Origin: Acidobacteriota bacterium
GTDB lineage: Bacteria > Acidobacteriota > Terriglobia > Terriglobales > Acidobacteriaceae
NCBI GenBank assembly: GCA_025359885.1
Contig: JANYDG010000077.1
Span: 43,605 to 107,604, forward strand
Reading direction: 5' to 3'
Length of the DNA stretch: 64,000 nucleotides
The translations under genes were made by a program, and so were the position numbers. The first letter of the stretch is position 1; the number at the start of each line of letters is the position of its first letter. A model generated the notes under the pieces. That model was given only the letters and a program-made list of their open reading frames with translations, did no database searches and had not been told where the DNA came from. Below are positions 1-7,882 of this stretch, one piece after another.

Positions 1-246
1 AAGGGGCCAGCGCAGGCCGTCGACCAGGGCTTTGCGCATGCCTGGATCACGATTGTCGATACGCACGTCACCACCATCGTCTCAGCCGCCATTCTCTTCA
101 TGTTCGGCACCGGCCCTGTCAAGGGCTTTGCCGTCACGCTGGTGTTTGGTTTGTTGGCAAATCTGTTTACCGCAGTGTTTGTGTCGCGCGTGATTTTTGA
201 CTCGCATGTGAACCACAAGCTGGCAGGACAGAAGCTTTCGATTTAA
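1..246 (+). CDS. secD: Protein translocase subunit SecD, C-terminal end (partial)
   Basis: Open from the first base to a TAA at 244-246, giving 81 codons without a start, so the gene begins outside the window. The stretch FGTGPVKGFAVTL followed by a hydrophobic segment and a short basic tail matches the last two membrane helices of SecD, the Sec-translocon accessory protein that uses the proton gradient to help release exported proteins at the periplasmic face. It is followed 80 bp later by secF on the same strand, the usual secD-secF order, which supports the call. Confidence 0.9.
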   Translation, partial: KGPAQAVDQGFAHAWITIVDTHVTTIVSAAILFMFGTGPVKGFAVTLVFGLLANLFTAVFVSRVIFDSHVNHKLAGQKLSI

Positions 247-325
247 TGAGGCAGCAGCATCGCACGTTTGTCTGGAGTCAGGTCAATGGACCTGCCTCCG
301 GGCCAATAGGGAAGGTACAGAAATC

Positions 326-1288
326 GTGGAACTATTTCGCAATGTAAATGTGGACTGGCTGGGGAAAAAGTGGTACTTCCTCGGCTTCAGCTTGATCTTC
401 AGCGTGGCCGGAATTATCTCGATGGGCGTGCACTGGGCGCAGATTGGCAGCCCGGTACCGCTCGGCGTCGATTTCCGTGGTGGAACGCAGGTGCAGGTGC
501 AGTTCCAAAATGCACCGGACGTGAATGGCATTCGTCGTGCCACCGAGGCCGCCGGCATCAAGGACGCGCACATCGTGGCCTATGACCAGGCGGAAAAGCG
601 CGAAATGCTGATCAGCCTGCCGGAACAGTCAGACGAAGTGACGGTAGACGCAGGCCGCAAGCAGATCGTCGACGCGCTGCACGCGAGCTACAACAACCCC
701 TTCACTGTGCGCAATGTGCAGGCGGTCGGCCCGACGGTCGGCAAGCAGCTCGAAAAGCAGGCGGGTCTCGCGACCCTTTACTCGCTTCTCGGCATGCTTG
801 TGTACCTCTGGTTCCGATTCGAGCTTATCTATGGCGTGGCAGCTGTTGTAGCCGTCTTCCATGACACTCTGATCACCGTTGGCTTCTTTGCTTTGACCAA
901 TCAGGAGATCAGCCTCACTGTCATCGCGGCCATTCTGACCCTGGTCGGATACTCGATGAACGACACCATCGTCGTCTTTGACCGCATCCGCGAAAACCTG
1001 CGCCTGACGCGCCGCGAGGGCCTCACCGACGTGGTCAATCGCAGCATCAACCAGACGCTGAGCAGGACCGTCCTCACCTCCGGTTTGACATTCCTCACGG
1101 TACTTGCGCTATACCTGTTTGGCGGCCAGGTATTACATGGATTCTCGTTTGCATTGGTGGTGGGCATTTTGATTGGAACGTATTCGTCGATCGCTGTAGC
1201 GGCACCGATGCTGGTGGCGTATCAGGATTGGCGCGCAAGCAAGGGCAAAGCGGCTGTATTGCCGGCAGCCAAGCGTACCAAAGCCTGA
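326..1288 (+). CDS. secF: Protein translocase subunit SecF
   Basis: 320 residues, the usual SecF size. It has an N-terminal membrane helix (about residues 17-38), a periplasmic domain opening with the GVDFRGGTQ motif, and five helices in the C-terminal half. YSMNDTIVVFDRIREN is the SecD/SecF family signature. The start is GTG, with GAAGG about ten bases upstream. SecF forms a complex with SecD in the inner membrane and assists late steps of Sec export. It lies just after secD and probably shares its transcript. The next gene begins 216 bp downstream behind its own promoter candidate. Confidence 0.95.
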   Translation: MELFRNVNVDWLGKKWYFLGFSLIFSVAGIISMGVHWAQIGSPVPLGVDFRGGTQVQVQFQNAPDVNGIRRATEAAGIKDAHIVAYDQAEKREMLISLPEQSDEVTVDAGRKQIVDALHASYNNPFTVRNVQAVGPTVGKQLEKQAGLATLYSLLGMLVYLWFRFELIYGVAAVVAVFHDTLITVGFFALTNQEISLTVIAAILTLVGYSMNDTIVVFDRIRENLRLTRREGLTDVVNRSINQTLSRTVLTSGLTFLTVLALYLFGGQVLHGFSFALVVGILIGTYSSIAVAAPMLVAYQDWRASKGKAAVLPAAKRTKA

Positions 1289-1309
1289 CGAACAGGGTTT
1301 GAAGCATCG

Positions 1310-1339
1310 GCGGGGCAATTTCGAGGAACTTCGCCCCGC
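1310..1339 (+). terminator. GC-rich hairpin after secF
   Basis: GCGGGGCAA and TTCGCCCCGC form a strong stem with one bulged base, 20 bp after the secF stop. No T-run follows, so it may act as a weak terminator or as an mRNA end-protecting structure. Confidence 0.4.
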
Positions 1340-1365
1340 GCAATGCACTACAAATGCAACATGTT

Positions 1366-1394
1366 TTGCGGAGTACGGGTGGTTCTGATATAGG
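1366..1394 (+). promoter_or_regulatory. Candidate sigma-70 promoter for the ton operon
   Basis: TTGCGG and TATAGG are separated by exactly 17 bp, about 110 bp before the tonB start. Both hexamers match the consensus at four positions. It sits after the secF hairpin, where a new transcription unit is expected. Confidence 0.4.
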
Positions 1395-1504
1395 TTGTGC
1401 ACACTCTTAGAGGCCCAAAATCGGGGGCCAAAAAAGCCGGGAACATTCTTCACGCTGCCGGTGTCTAAAGTGAGAGAAATCCAAGAAAAGATTCGAGGTC
1501 GGCC

Positions 1505-2224
1505 ATGTTTGAAGATTCAACGTTTGAATCCAGTAATCGAATCAAGAAGACCAACTGGTGGATGATCGTTACTGCGATCATCAACCTTTCCATTCTTGCG
1601 GTCATGATTCTGATTCCGCTGCTGTATCCGGAAGCGCTCCCGAAGGCCGCGATGACCACGTTGCTGGTAGCTCCGCCTCCGCCGCCTCCACCGCCTCCAC
1701 CGCCACCGCCAGAGGTGCATGTGGTGCAGGTCAAGCCCCAGATGATGAACAATCAGCTGACGGCCCCTACCAAGATTCCTAAAGACATCAAGATGGTGGC
1801 TGAGAAGGAAGCACCCCCCTCGTCTGGTTTCGGCGTCTCCGGCATGGACATGGGCGGTGGAGCTTCCGGCGGAGTCATTGGCAGCGTCTTCGGTTCGGGC
1901 GCCCCCAAGCCGATCGTCAAGGCTGAAACGCCCAAGAAGATCGCAATCTCGTCCGGTGTAGCGGCAGGTAACCTGATCCAGAAGGTGCAGCCCATCTACC
2001 CGCCCATCGCCAAAGCGGCTCGCCAGCAGGGCACCGTCGTTCTGCATGCGACAATCTCCAAGTCCGGGACCATTGAGAACGTTCAGGTCATCAGTGGCAA
2101 TGCCATGCTGCAATCGGCTGCTTTGGATGCGGTCCGGAACTGGCGATACAAGCCCTACCTTTTGAACGGCGAACCGGTGGAAGTAGATACGACCATCAAC
2201 GTCGTCTTCAACCTGGGTGGTTGA
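1505..2224 (+). CDS. tonB: Energy transducer TonB
   Basis: 239 residues with classic TonB architecture: a short cytoplasmic N-terminus, one membrane helix (about 20-42), a run of about 13 consecutive prolines near residue 58, a glycine-rich spacer, and a C-terminal TonB domain (about 160-239) containing YPPIAKAARQQG and the WRYKPYLLNG signature. TonB spans the periplasm and passes proton-motive energy from ExbB/ExbD to outer-membrane receptors. A GAGG lies six bases before the ATG. It heads a tonB-exbB-exbD-exbD-TPR operon. The opposite-strand reading of the proline tract gives long glycine/arginine shadows, which are not genes. Confidence 0.93.
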   Translation: MFEDSTFESSNRIKKTNWWMIVTAIINLSILAVMILIPLLYPEALPKAAMTTLLVAPPPPPPPPPPPPPEVHVVQVKPQMMNNQLTAPTKIPKDIKMVAEKEAPPSSGFGVSGMDMGGGASGGVIGSVFGSGAPKPIVKAETPKKIAISSGVAAGNLIQKVQPIYPPIAKAARQQGTVVLHATISKSGTIENVQVISGNAMLQSAALDAVRNWRYKPYLLNGEPVEVDTTINVVFNLGG

Positions 2225-2277
2225 TGCCCATCTGGATGGTTTCTCGCATCGAGCGAAGATCGTCTACGTAAAAGTCT

Positions 2278-2303
2278 GAGTGGGTCTGGAGACAGTCCCA
2301 CTC
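2278..2303 (+). promoter_or_regulatory. Intercistronic hairpin between tonB and exbB
   Basis: GAGTGGG and CCCACTC form a seven-base perfect stem, extended by TG/CA pairs around a GAGA loop. There is no T-run, so it is unlikely to be an ordinary terminator. Partial attenuation, RNA processing or 3' protection of the tonB message are possible roles. Confidence 0.5.
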
Positions 2304-2364
2304 CCCAGCAGCAGTACAAATACTCACGTACTACAGAAAGCATCCCCTCAGGAGGAACGACTCA

Positions 2365-3105
2365 GTGATTCTCGCTCAGCTTGCACATTTCGCCTCGCAC
2401 CCGGCCAGCCTGGCCATGTTTCAGGACCAGGGTGGTACCGTTGACTTCAGCCTTTTGGGCCTTTTGAACAACATGGGATGGCCGGCACGTATCATCGCCT
2501 TCATCCTGTTTGTGATGTCGATCTGGTCTCTCGCGGTCATGATCGATCGCTACTTGTACTTCACGGCTGCCCGCAAGCAGTCCCGCGAATTTGCCCCCAA
2601 GGTTGCCGGCGCCCTCAAGGACAGCAAGCTGGAAGAGGCGATCAAGATCGCCGACCGCAGCAAGAAGTCTCACCTTGCTGAAGTCGTCACCGCTGGTCTG
2701 CAGGAGTTCCGCTCGACCGGTGGCGTGGTGAACGAAGAGACCATCGAAAGCTCCAAGCGCGCACTCGAACGGTCTGAAGCGATTGTTCATGCCAAGCTGA
2801 AGCGCGGCCTGGGCGTGTTGGCCACCATCGGTTCCACGGCACCCTTCGTCGGCCTGCTCGGCACGGTTATCGGTATTCTGAACGCCTTCCAGCAGATCGC
2901 CACCCAGAAGTCTTCGGGTATCGGTGCAGTTGCCGGTGGTATTTCAGAGGCTCTGGTTACCACGGCATTCGGTCTTCTGGTTGCCATCCCCGCAGTTATG
3001 ACCTTCAACTACTTCAGCGGTCGCGTTGAAGCCTTCGACGTCGAGATGGATAACTCCTCCAGCGAGCTGGTTGACTACTTCATCAAGCAGAGCCACAAGC
3101 GCTAG
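2365..3105 (+). CDS. exbB: Biopolymer transporter ExbB/TolQ family (MotA/TolQ/ExbB proton channel)
   Basis: 246 residues with three membrane helices: about 38-60, then two in the conserved proton-channel block (TIGSTAPFVGLLGTVIGI and ALVTTAFGLLVAIPAV). The block is typical of ExbB/TolQ, which forms the pentameric stator energising TonB or TolA. The GTG start is fixed by a perfect AGGAGG ending nine bases upstream. Its position between tonB and two exbD genes favours ExbB over TolQ. Hairpins lie on both sides of it in the transcript. Confidence 0.93.
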   Translation: MILAQLAHFASHPASLAMFQDQGGTVDFSLLGLLNNMGWPARIIAFILFVMSIWSLAVMIDRYLYFTAARKQSREFAPKVAGALKDSKLEEAIKIADRSKKSHLAEVVTAGLQEFRSTGGVVNEETIESSKRALERSEAIVHAKLKRGLGVLATIGSTAPFVGLLGTVIGILNAFQQIATQKSSGIGAVAGGISEALVTTAFGLLVAIPAVMTFNYFSGRVEAFDVEMDNSSSELVDYFIKQSHKR

Positions 3106-3159
3106 TCGCGCGCGTGCACTGCCGCAGGCGCATGGGTAACGGGCGAGTCGGCGAGTCCA

Positions 3160-3196
3160 GGATGGTTGGCAGGGGAGTAAACCCTGCCAACCATCC
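3160..3196 (+). promoter_or_regulatory. Perfect 15-bp intercistronic hairpin between exbB and exbD
   Basis: GGATGGTTGGCAGGG, a seven-base loop GAGTAAA, then the exact reverse complement. This is the strongest hairpin in the operon. It lacks a T-run, so Rho-independent termination would be incomplete at best. A role in setting the ExbB:ExbD ratio by mRNA processing or stability is my inference. Confidence 0.65.
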
Positions 3197-3302
3197 ATAG
3201 AATCAGACCCGCTTCGACACTCCTGCCAAGGCTGCCCACGGCTTGCTCGGATAAAAGCCACCAGGAAATCGATCAGCGAAGTCATACGCGCGGAGCAGAT
3301 AT

Positions 3303-3734
3303 ATGGGAATTTCAGTACGTAACGAAGGCGCCAAGGTCAACTCCAACATCAACGTCACGCCGATGGTAGACGTGATGCTGGTTCTGTTGATCATTTTCAT
3401 GGTCATCACGCCGATGCTCCAGAACAAGGTTCAGGTGGATCTGGCCAGGACCGACAACCCTACCTCCATGCCGGACGCTGACAAGGAAGATGCCATCGTG
3501 GTCGCGGTAACGCGCAGCGGTGACTTTTATCTTGGACAGGACAAAGTTGCACCATCGCAGCTTGGCGGCAAGGTTCGCGACAAGCTGACCGACAAACCGG
3601 GCAAGCAGATCTTCGTACGCGCCGATGCACGTGCACGCTATCTCGACGTTGAGAATGCCATCGATGATGTGCGCACCGCAGGCGTTGATTCGGTTGGCCT
3701 GTTGACCGAAAAGCGTCAGGGGCCTGGCGAATAA
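3303..3734 (+). CDS. exbD: Biopolymer transporter ExbD (first copy)
   Basis: 143 residues with a short cytoplasmic N-terminus, the NINVTPMVDVMLVLLIIFMV segment that forms the single membrane helix and carries the conserved proton-path aspartate, and a C-terminal periplasmic domain ending in the AGVDSVGLLTEK motif. GGAG lies upstream of the ATG. ExbD sits inside the ExbB pentamer and couples proton flow to TonB. A second exbD follows 65 bp later; paired ExbDs are common in Acidobacteriota and may assemble as a heterodimer. Confidence 0.92.
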   Translation: MGISVRNEGAKVNSNINVTPMVDVMLVLLIIFMVITPMLQNKVQVDLARTDNPTSMPDADKEDAIVVAVTRSGDFYLGQDKVAPSQLGGKVRDKLTDKPGKQIFVRADARARYLDVENAIDDVRTAGVDSVGLLTEKRQGPGE

Positions 3735-3799
3735 CTTGCAGTTCTCGACCGGCGCAGCATAACCCGCAACTCAGTCGGGACAAATCAGGAGCTGAACAT

Positions 3800-4234
3800 A
3801 TGGCAATGACAAGTAGTGGTCCCGGGGGCATTTCCTCCGACATCAACGTAACTCCGCTCATCGACGTGCTACTGGTATTGCTGATCATCTTCATGGTGAT
3901 CGTGCCCGTAGCTCCCAAGGGCCTGGATGCACTTGTACCCCAGCCGCCCAAGGAAAAAAATCAAACACCCGACGATAGCCGCACCATCGTTGTTTCGGTC
4001 ATTCATACTGCCGGGACGCAGGTGGCTTACAAGATCAACCAGGACGATGTGGCCAAGGGTGATCTGCTGGCTCGTCTGACGCAGATCTATGCAAACCGCG
4101 CCGAGCGCATCATGTTCATCAAGGGTGATGACGACGTGAACTTTGCTCAAGTTGCTGACATCATCGATCTGGGTCACTCAGCAGGCGTGGATCACGTCGG
4201 TCTGATTACACCTAAAATCGCGGCTGGACAGTAG
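3800..4234 (+). CDS. exbD: Biopolymer transporter ExbD (second copy)
   Basis: 144 residues, a paralogue of the preceding gene with the same layout: DINVTPLIDVLLVLLIIFMV membrane segment with the conserved aspartate, then a periplasmic domain ending AGVDHVGLITPK. It differs in its linker (QPPKEKNQTPDD), so the two are diverged rather than recent duplicates. AGGAG lies ten bases before the ATG. Presumed to act with ExbB and the first ExbD in the TonB motor. Confidence 0.92.
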   Translation: MAMTSSGPGGISSDINVTPLIDVLLVLLIIFMVIVPVAPKGLDALVPQPPKEKNQTPDDSRTIVVSVIHTAGTQVAYKINQDDVAKGDLLARLTQIYANRAERIMFIKGDDDVNFAQVADIIDLGHSAGVDHVGLITPKIAAGQ

Positions 4235-4438
4235 TAGCCTGACGTTTGGGACAATGCCGACTCTTGTCCCTTGCGCTACCCTGCCCGGCTGGAGTACAAA
4301 TGCGCAGGGAAGCACAATGGAACAAGCCGCATCGGTGGAATGTTTACGGCTGAGTGCGGCGACTCCTACTGCATTCAACCGCGCGGAAACACCAGGCGCG
4401 ATAACCCTGGCGACGACTCGAAGGAGAAGGATAAGAAT

Positions 4439-5278
4439 ATGAATCGACTTGTACGTCTGCCGGTGCTCACGGCTGTTTTGGTCGCCTTGTTGTTTTCGCT
4501 GACCGGCTGCAACCAACTGCGAGCCCGCGACCAGTTGAACAAGGGAGTAGCGGCATACAAGGCTGGAAAATTCGAAGAAGCCATCCGCCATTTTCAGGAC
4601 GCCAGCACGCTTGACCCCAAGCTTCCAGCAGCCAAGGAATATCTGGCTACAGCATTGGCACAGAATGTCGTTCCAGGCCTGACCACGCCCGAGAATCTCA
4701 AGACCGCACAGCAAGCCATCGACACGTTTCAGGAGGTTCTCGTCAAGCACCCTGACGACATCAACAGCCTGAAGGGTATCGCCAGCTTGTACTTCAATAC
4801 CAAGAAGCTGCCTGAAGCAAAGGAATGGCAGAAGAAGGTATTGGCAATGGATCCCAAGGATCCTGAAGCGGCCTATACAGTTGGCGTGATCAACTGGACA
4901 GAGGCCCACGAAAATCTGCTGAAGCTCATCAGCCCTCTCGGCTTGAACGATGACGGCGCGGGCAATGCAAAGATGACCAAGCCGGTATGCGCCCAGATCC
5001 AACAGCAAAATGCGGCGCTCGTCGAAGAAGGCATCAAGTATCTCTCGCAGGCTATCGACAACCGCCCCGGATACGACGATGCCATGTCCTATCTGAACCT
5101 CACGTACCGCCGCAAGGCAGACGTGGATTGCGGCAACGACGCAGCCCGCAAGGACGACGTAGCCAAGGCGAACGAGTGGAGCCAGAAGGCCATGGGTACC
5201 CGCAAGGAGAACGAGGCCAAGAAGGAAAGCAAGAACGCAGGCGGCATCGAAATGGATCAGAACGGCAACATGAAGTAA
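4439..5278 (+). CDS. TPR-repeat lipoprotein
   Basis: 279 residues from the ATG preceded by AAGGAGAAGG. The track's longer start at 4271 would bury the signal sequence and is unlikely. The N-terminus is a lipoprotein signal with lipobox LTGC (Cys24). Tetratricopeptide-like helices follow: YKAGKFEEAIRHFQDASTLDP (about 38-58) and further repeats to about residue 150, then a less regular C-terminal part. It closes the ton operon and is followed by a hairpin terminator. TPR lipoproteins usually scaffold envelope complexes; a link to the TonB system is inferred from position only. Confidence 0.85.
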   Translation: MNRLVRLPVLTAVLVALLFSLTGCNQLRARDQLNKGVAAYKAGKFEEAIRHFQDASTLDPKLPAAKEYLATALAQNVVPGLTTPENLKTAQQAIDTFQEVLVKHPDDINSLKGIASLYFNTKKLPEAKEWQKKVLAMDPKDPEAAYTVGVINWTEAHENLLKLISPLGLNDDGAGNAKMTKPVCAQIQQQNAALVEEGIKYLSQAIDNRPGYDDAMSYLNLTYRRKADVDCGNDAARKDDVAKANEWSQKAMGTRKENEAKKESKNAGGIEMDQNGNMK

Positions 5279-5295
5279 GCAATATAGATAACATC

Positions 5296-5336
5296 GCAGT
5301 AAGAAAGGCCTTCCGAAGTGGAAGGCCTTTACTGCG
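5296..5336 (+). terminator. Terminator after the ton operon
   Basis: AAGGCCTTCC-GAAGT-GGAAGGCCTT stem extended by outer CGCAGTA/TACTGCG pairs, 18 bp after the TPR gene stop. The long stem could also stop transcription from the opposite side. The remaining bases to 5600 hold nothing I can recognise. Confidence 0.7.
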
Positions 5337-5600
5337 TTTGCAGCCAAGAGGACGAGGCCTGCCGCATAGCCTCACCTCCTGGCAAAATTGCAGGTCAAAG
5401 GTGCTGATTTGTGAGTGACGACCAGAGAAACGTGCCCCCTCAATTCAGGCAGGCAAACGGCTGAAATACCACCCTGCGCACTGGGTACCACTGTGAATCT
5501 CCGATCGGGCTGCAAGCATATCTGTCATCTGGAAATGCTGATCGCAGCAAACGCCTGGCTCAACACGCCGGAAGGCCGGTGAGCAGGCATCGAAGCGTGG

Positions 5601-6659
5601 CTACGATGCGCCGTCCTTGAGTAGTTGCTCCGCGAGGTAATTGTGGATCTTCGCCTCGTTGTAGAGCATCTCCGAATAGGCATTTTGCAGCAACTGCGCG
5701 TGATTGTTCCGCAGTAACTGCCGAATGCTCTGCTGCACGCGCGGGTCGCTCATCTCGCGCTGTCCGGCAGGCCGCTTCTCAATCAGGAGATAGATTGCAT
5801 AGCCCACAGTCCTGCGGCCGGGTCCCTCACCCTGAAAGATGGGCATTGTTTCGGTAGTCTGACCCGCCTTCAGCTTGCTCACTGCCTCGAAAACGTCCGG
5901 TTCGGTGCGCAGTTGAGATTCAAAGACAAATCCAAAGTCGCCGCCGTTAGCGCTGCTGGAAGAATCCTCAGAGAATCTCTGCGCAACGGAGGAGAAATCC
6001 TCGCCGCTCTCCAGGTGATTCCTGAGCATTTGGATCTTCTTCCTGGCCTCACCGTCGTTGGCAGCTTTACTGCTTTGCAGGTTAGTCACCTGCTTGCCCG
6101 GATCGCTGGTGACGACAATGCGTGCCAGATGGTATTGCGGCTCAATCAGGTTGAACTCGCTCTTATGAGCTGCAAAGTAGGCGCTGATTTCGCCGTCGGT
6201 AATATTGATCTTTGACTCAATCTCTTTGTTGACCAGCTTGCTCTGCGTCAACTGATGGCGAATATCGTGCCGTAAGCCATCGATGGTCTGGTTCCGCTCT
6301 TTGAGTTGGCGGTCAAATTCTTCCTGGGTCGAGAGCGCCTTCATGTCTGTGAGCTTGGCGTCCACTTCTTCATCGGTCGCTACCAGATTCAGCTTGCTCG
6401 CGCGCTGCTGCAGGATTTCATCCTGGATGAGCTGGTGCAGGATGCTCAGCCGTTGAATTGCGGCCTCTTCCTTGGATGGCGGCTGCGCCGTTTCCCCCAG
6501 GCTCTGCTTGAAAAGCCGGTCTACATCCGCCTGAACAATCTGCTTCCCGTTGACTGTAGCCAACACTTCAGGAGAGGGTGCAGGGTGGCACCCGACGAGC
6601 GTACCGGTGAACAGGCCGGCAGCCAGAACGACAGCCGGGAGGGCACGGTGGAAATCCAT
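5601..6659 (-). CDS. SurA-like peptidyl-prolyl cis-trans isomerase lipoprotein
   Basis: 352 residues from the ATG at 6659; a TTG six codons upstream is the track's start. The N-terminus is a lipoprotein signal ending LVGC (Cys24). A helical SurA-type chaperone region follows (about 30-165), then a parvulin rotamase domain (about 175-295) with HLARIVV and the FSSVAQRFSEDSSSSANGGDFGF motif, and a C-terminal helix. Proteins of this kind help fold outer-membrane proteins in the periplasm. It lies 115 bp downstream of a DsbA-like gene on the same strand, giving a periplasmic folding pair. Confidence 0.88.
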   Translation of the reverse strand: MDFHRALPAVVLAAGLFTGTLVGCHPAPSPEVLATVNGKQIVQADVDRLFKQSLGETAQPPSKEEAAIQRLSILHQLIQDEILQQRASKLNLVATDEEVDAKLTDMKALSTQEEFDRQLKERNQTIDGLRHDIRHQLTQSKLVNKEIESKINITDGEISAYFAAHKSEFNLIEPQYHLARIVVTSDPGKQVTNLQSSKAANDGEARKKIQMLRNHLESGEDFSSVAQRFSEDSSSSANGGDFGFVFESQLRTEPDVFEAVSKLKAGQTTETMPIFQGEGPGRRTVGYAIYLLIEKRPAGQREMSDPRVQQSIRQLLRNNHAQLLQNAYSEMLYNEAKIHNYLAEQLLKDGAS

Positions 6660-6774
6660 TGAGCGAATTGGTGACAACCTGGCAACCCCCGGCGATCCAC
6701 CCTGAGGATGGACGCTTCACAGATAAGGATAAACCCCCACCGTGGTGATTCGAAACAGGGTGCGCCGGAAATCC

Positions 6775-7779
6775 CTATTGTCCAAGCGGTGGCGTGGAAA
6801 CCGGTTGGGTGGCCGGGGTGGGCGGCGGTGGTGGCTCCACGCCCGCAGCCCGCAAGGCGCGGTCAATCACCATCCACACCTGCTCAGACGGAACCGCACC
6901 ATAAAGGTGCTCGCCTTCGATGAAAAGGGAGGGCGTGCCATCCACGCCCAGGGACTCAGCTTCCTTCATCGAGGTGCGAACGGTGGCTTCATCCTGCTTT
7001 TGCAGGCAAGCGTCGAGCCTGGTTGCGTCCAGGTTGAATATTTTTCCCTGCTCCCGCGCGATCTTGTCGAGCACGCCAAAACTCTTCTGCAGATTTCGAT
7101 CCTCTCCGGTCACATCCTGGCCGTGGGCGTGCAGGTAGTCAACATAACCCCAATAAGCCTTCTGATTCTGGTCGCCGATGCAGTTTGAATCGACCGCCGC
7201 GTGCATCGCCCAGGGGTGAATCTCGACCAGAGGGTCATCCTTGTAAATGAAGCGGACCTTGTCCTTGTAGCGCTCCAACGTATCGGGAAACAGCGATTGG
7301 TGCATCCGCGCGCAATAAGGGCACTCGAGATCGTCGTAGTTGATGACCGTAACTTTTGCCGCAGGATTGCCACGGATGGGGCGGCTATCAACGGCAATAT
7401 TCTGAGAGGGAATCTGGGCAAGATCAAAGGTCTGCAGGCGTGCCAGCGACTTGTTGTCAGTAGAAATAAGGAAGTCGAACGAGTTCGTGCGTGCTCCGCG
7501 ACTGAGCGTCACCGACAGCGAGTCATACCCCGGCACGGCACCCGGCTTGCGTTCACCCATGGTGAAGTCATACTCAGGGGGCACACTGAACTGACTCCGC
7601 ACCAATACTTCAATGCGGCGTCGCAGGGCGGGATCATTCATCGGGTCTTTTGCGCCTGCATCCTGCGCCTTGCAACCAACGGTTGCTGCCACGATCGCTA
7701 CCACCGAAAACCAAGCCAGACGATTTGAGATGAGACGCAACGGTTCACCCCTTTCTCTAAGCGTAATTATCGCAGGCAT
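6775..7779 (-). CDS. DsbA-family thiol:disulfide oxidoreductase lipoprotein
   Basis: 334 residues. Hydrophobic signal with ATVGC (Cys36), a linker domain (about 45-130), then a thioredoxin fold with the CPYC active site at Cys153/Cys156 and the cis-proline loop GTPS near residue 283. This matches the DsbA/DsbG-like fold_4 group, which makes or rearranges disulfides outside the cytoplasm. The tail is proline-rich (VEPPPPPTPATQ). It is transcribed toward the SurA-like gene and divergent from the S9 peptidase. The exact start is uncertain because no clear ribosome site is visible. Confidence 0.85.
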   Translation of the reverse strand: MPAIITLRERGEPLRLISNRLAWFSVVAIVAATVGCKAQDAGAKDPMNDPALRRRIEVLVRSQFSVPPEYDFTMGERKPGAVPGYDSLSVTLSRGARTNSFDFLISTDNKSLARLQTFDLAQIPSQNIAVDSRPIRGNPAAKVTVINYDDLECPYCARMHQSLFPDTLERYKDKVRFIYKDDPLVEIHPWAMHAAVDSNCIGDQNQKAYWGYVDYLHAHGQDVTGEDRNLQKSFGVLDKIAREQGKIFNLDATRLDACLQKQDEATVRTSMKEAESLGVDGTPSLFIEGEHLYGAVPSEQVWMVIDRALRAAGVEPPPPPTPATQPVSTPPLGQ

Positions 7780-7867
7780 CCTCTGCGTGGCGCGAATCGC
7801 AACCGAGCTTCATTCGACGGTGCACAAGGGTGCTGAAATTTCCTACTCCCCTTGCAGGCGTCGGGGG

Positions 7868-7876
7868 TGCTAATCT
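7868..7876 (+). promoter_or_regulatory. Extended -10 element giving a leaderless S9 peptidase mRNA (candidate)
   Basis: TGC-TAATCT lies exactly six bases before the ATG at 7883, so transcription would begin at or next to the start codon. No Shine-Dalgarno is present in the short leader. Confidence 0.45.
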
Positions 7877-7882
7877 CGGCGC

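Noticed and set aside
1671-1720. Proline-codon run in tonB considered as a microsatellite or frameshift site
   Set aside because: Mixed CCG/CCT/CCA codons and normal TonB architecture on both sides. It is the usual proline linker.
4178-5347. 389-residue minus-strand ORF over the TPR lipoprotein gene
   Set aside because: Shadow of the plus-strand gene, which has a lipobox, TPR motifs, a ribosome site and operon context. The minus frame shows no family motif.
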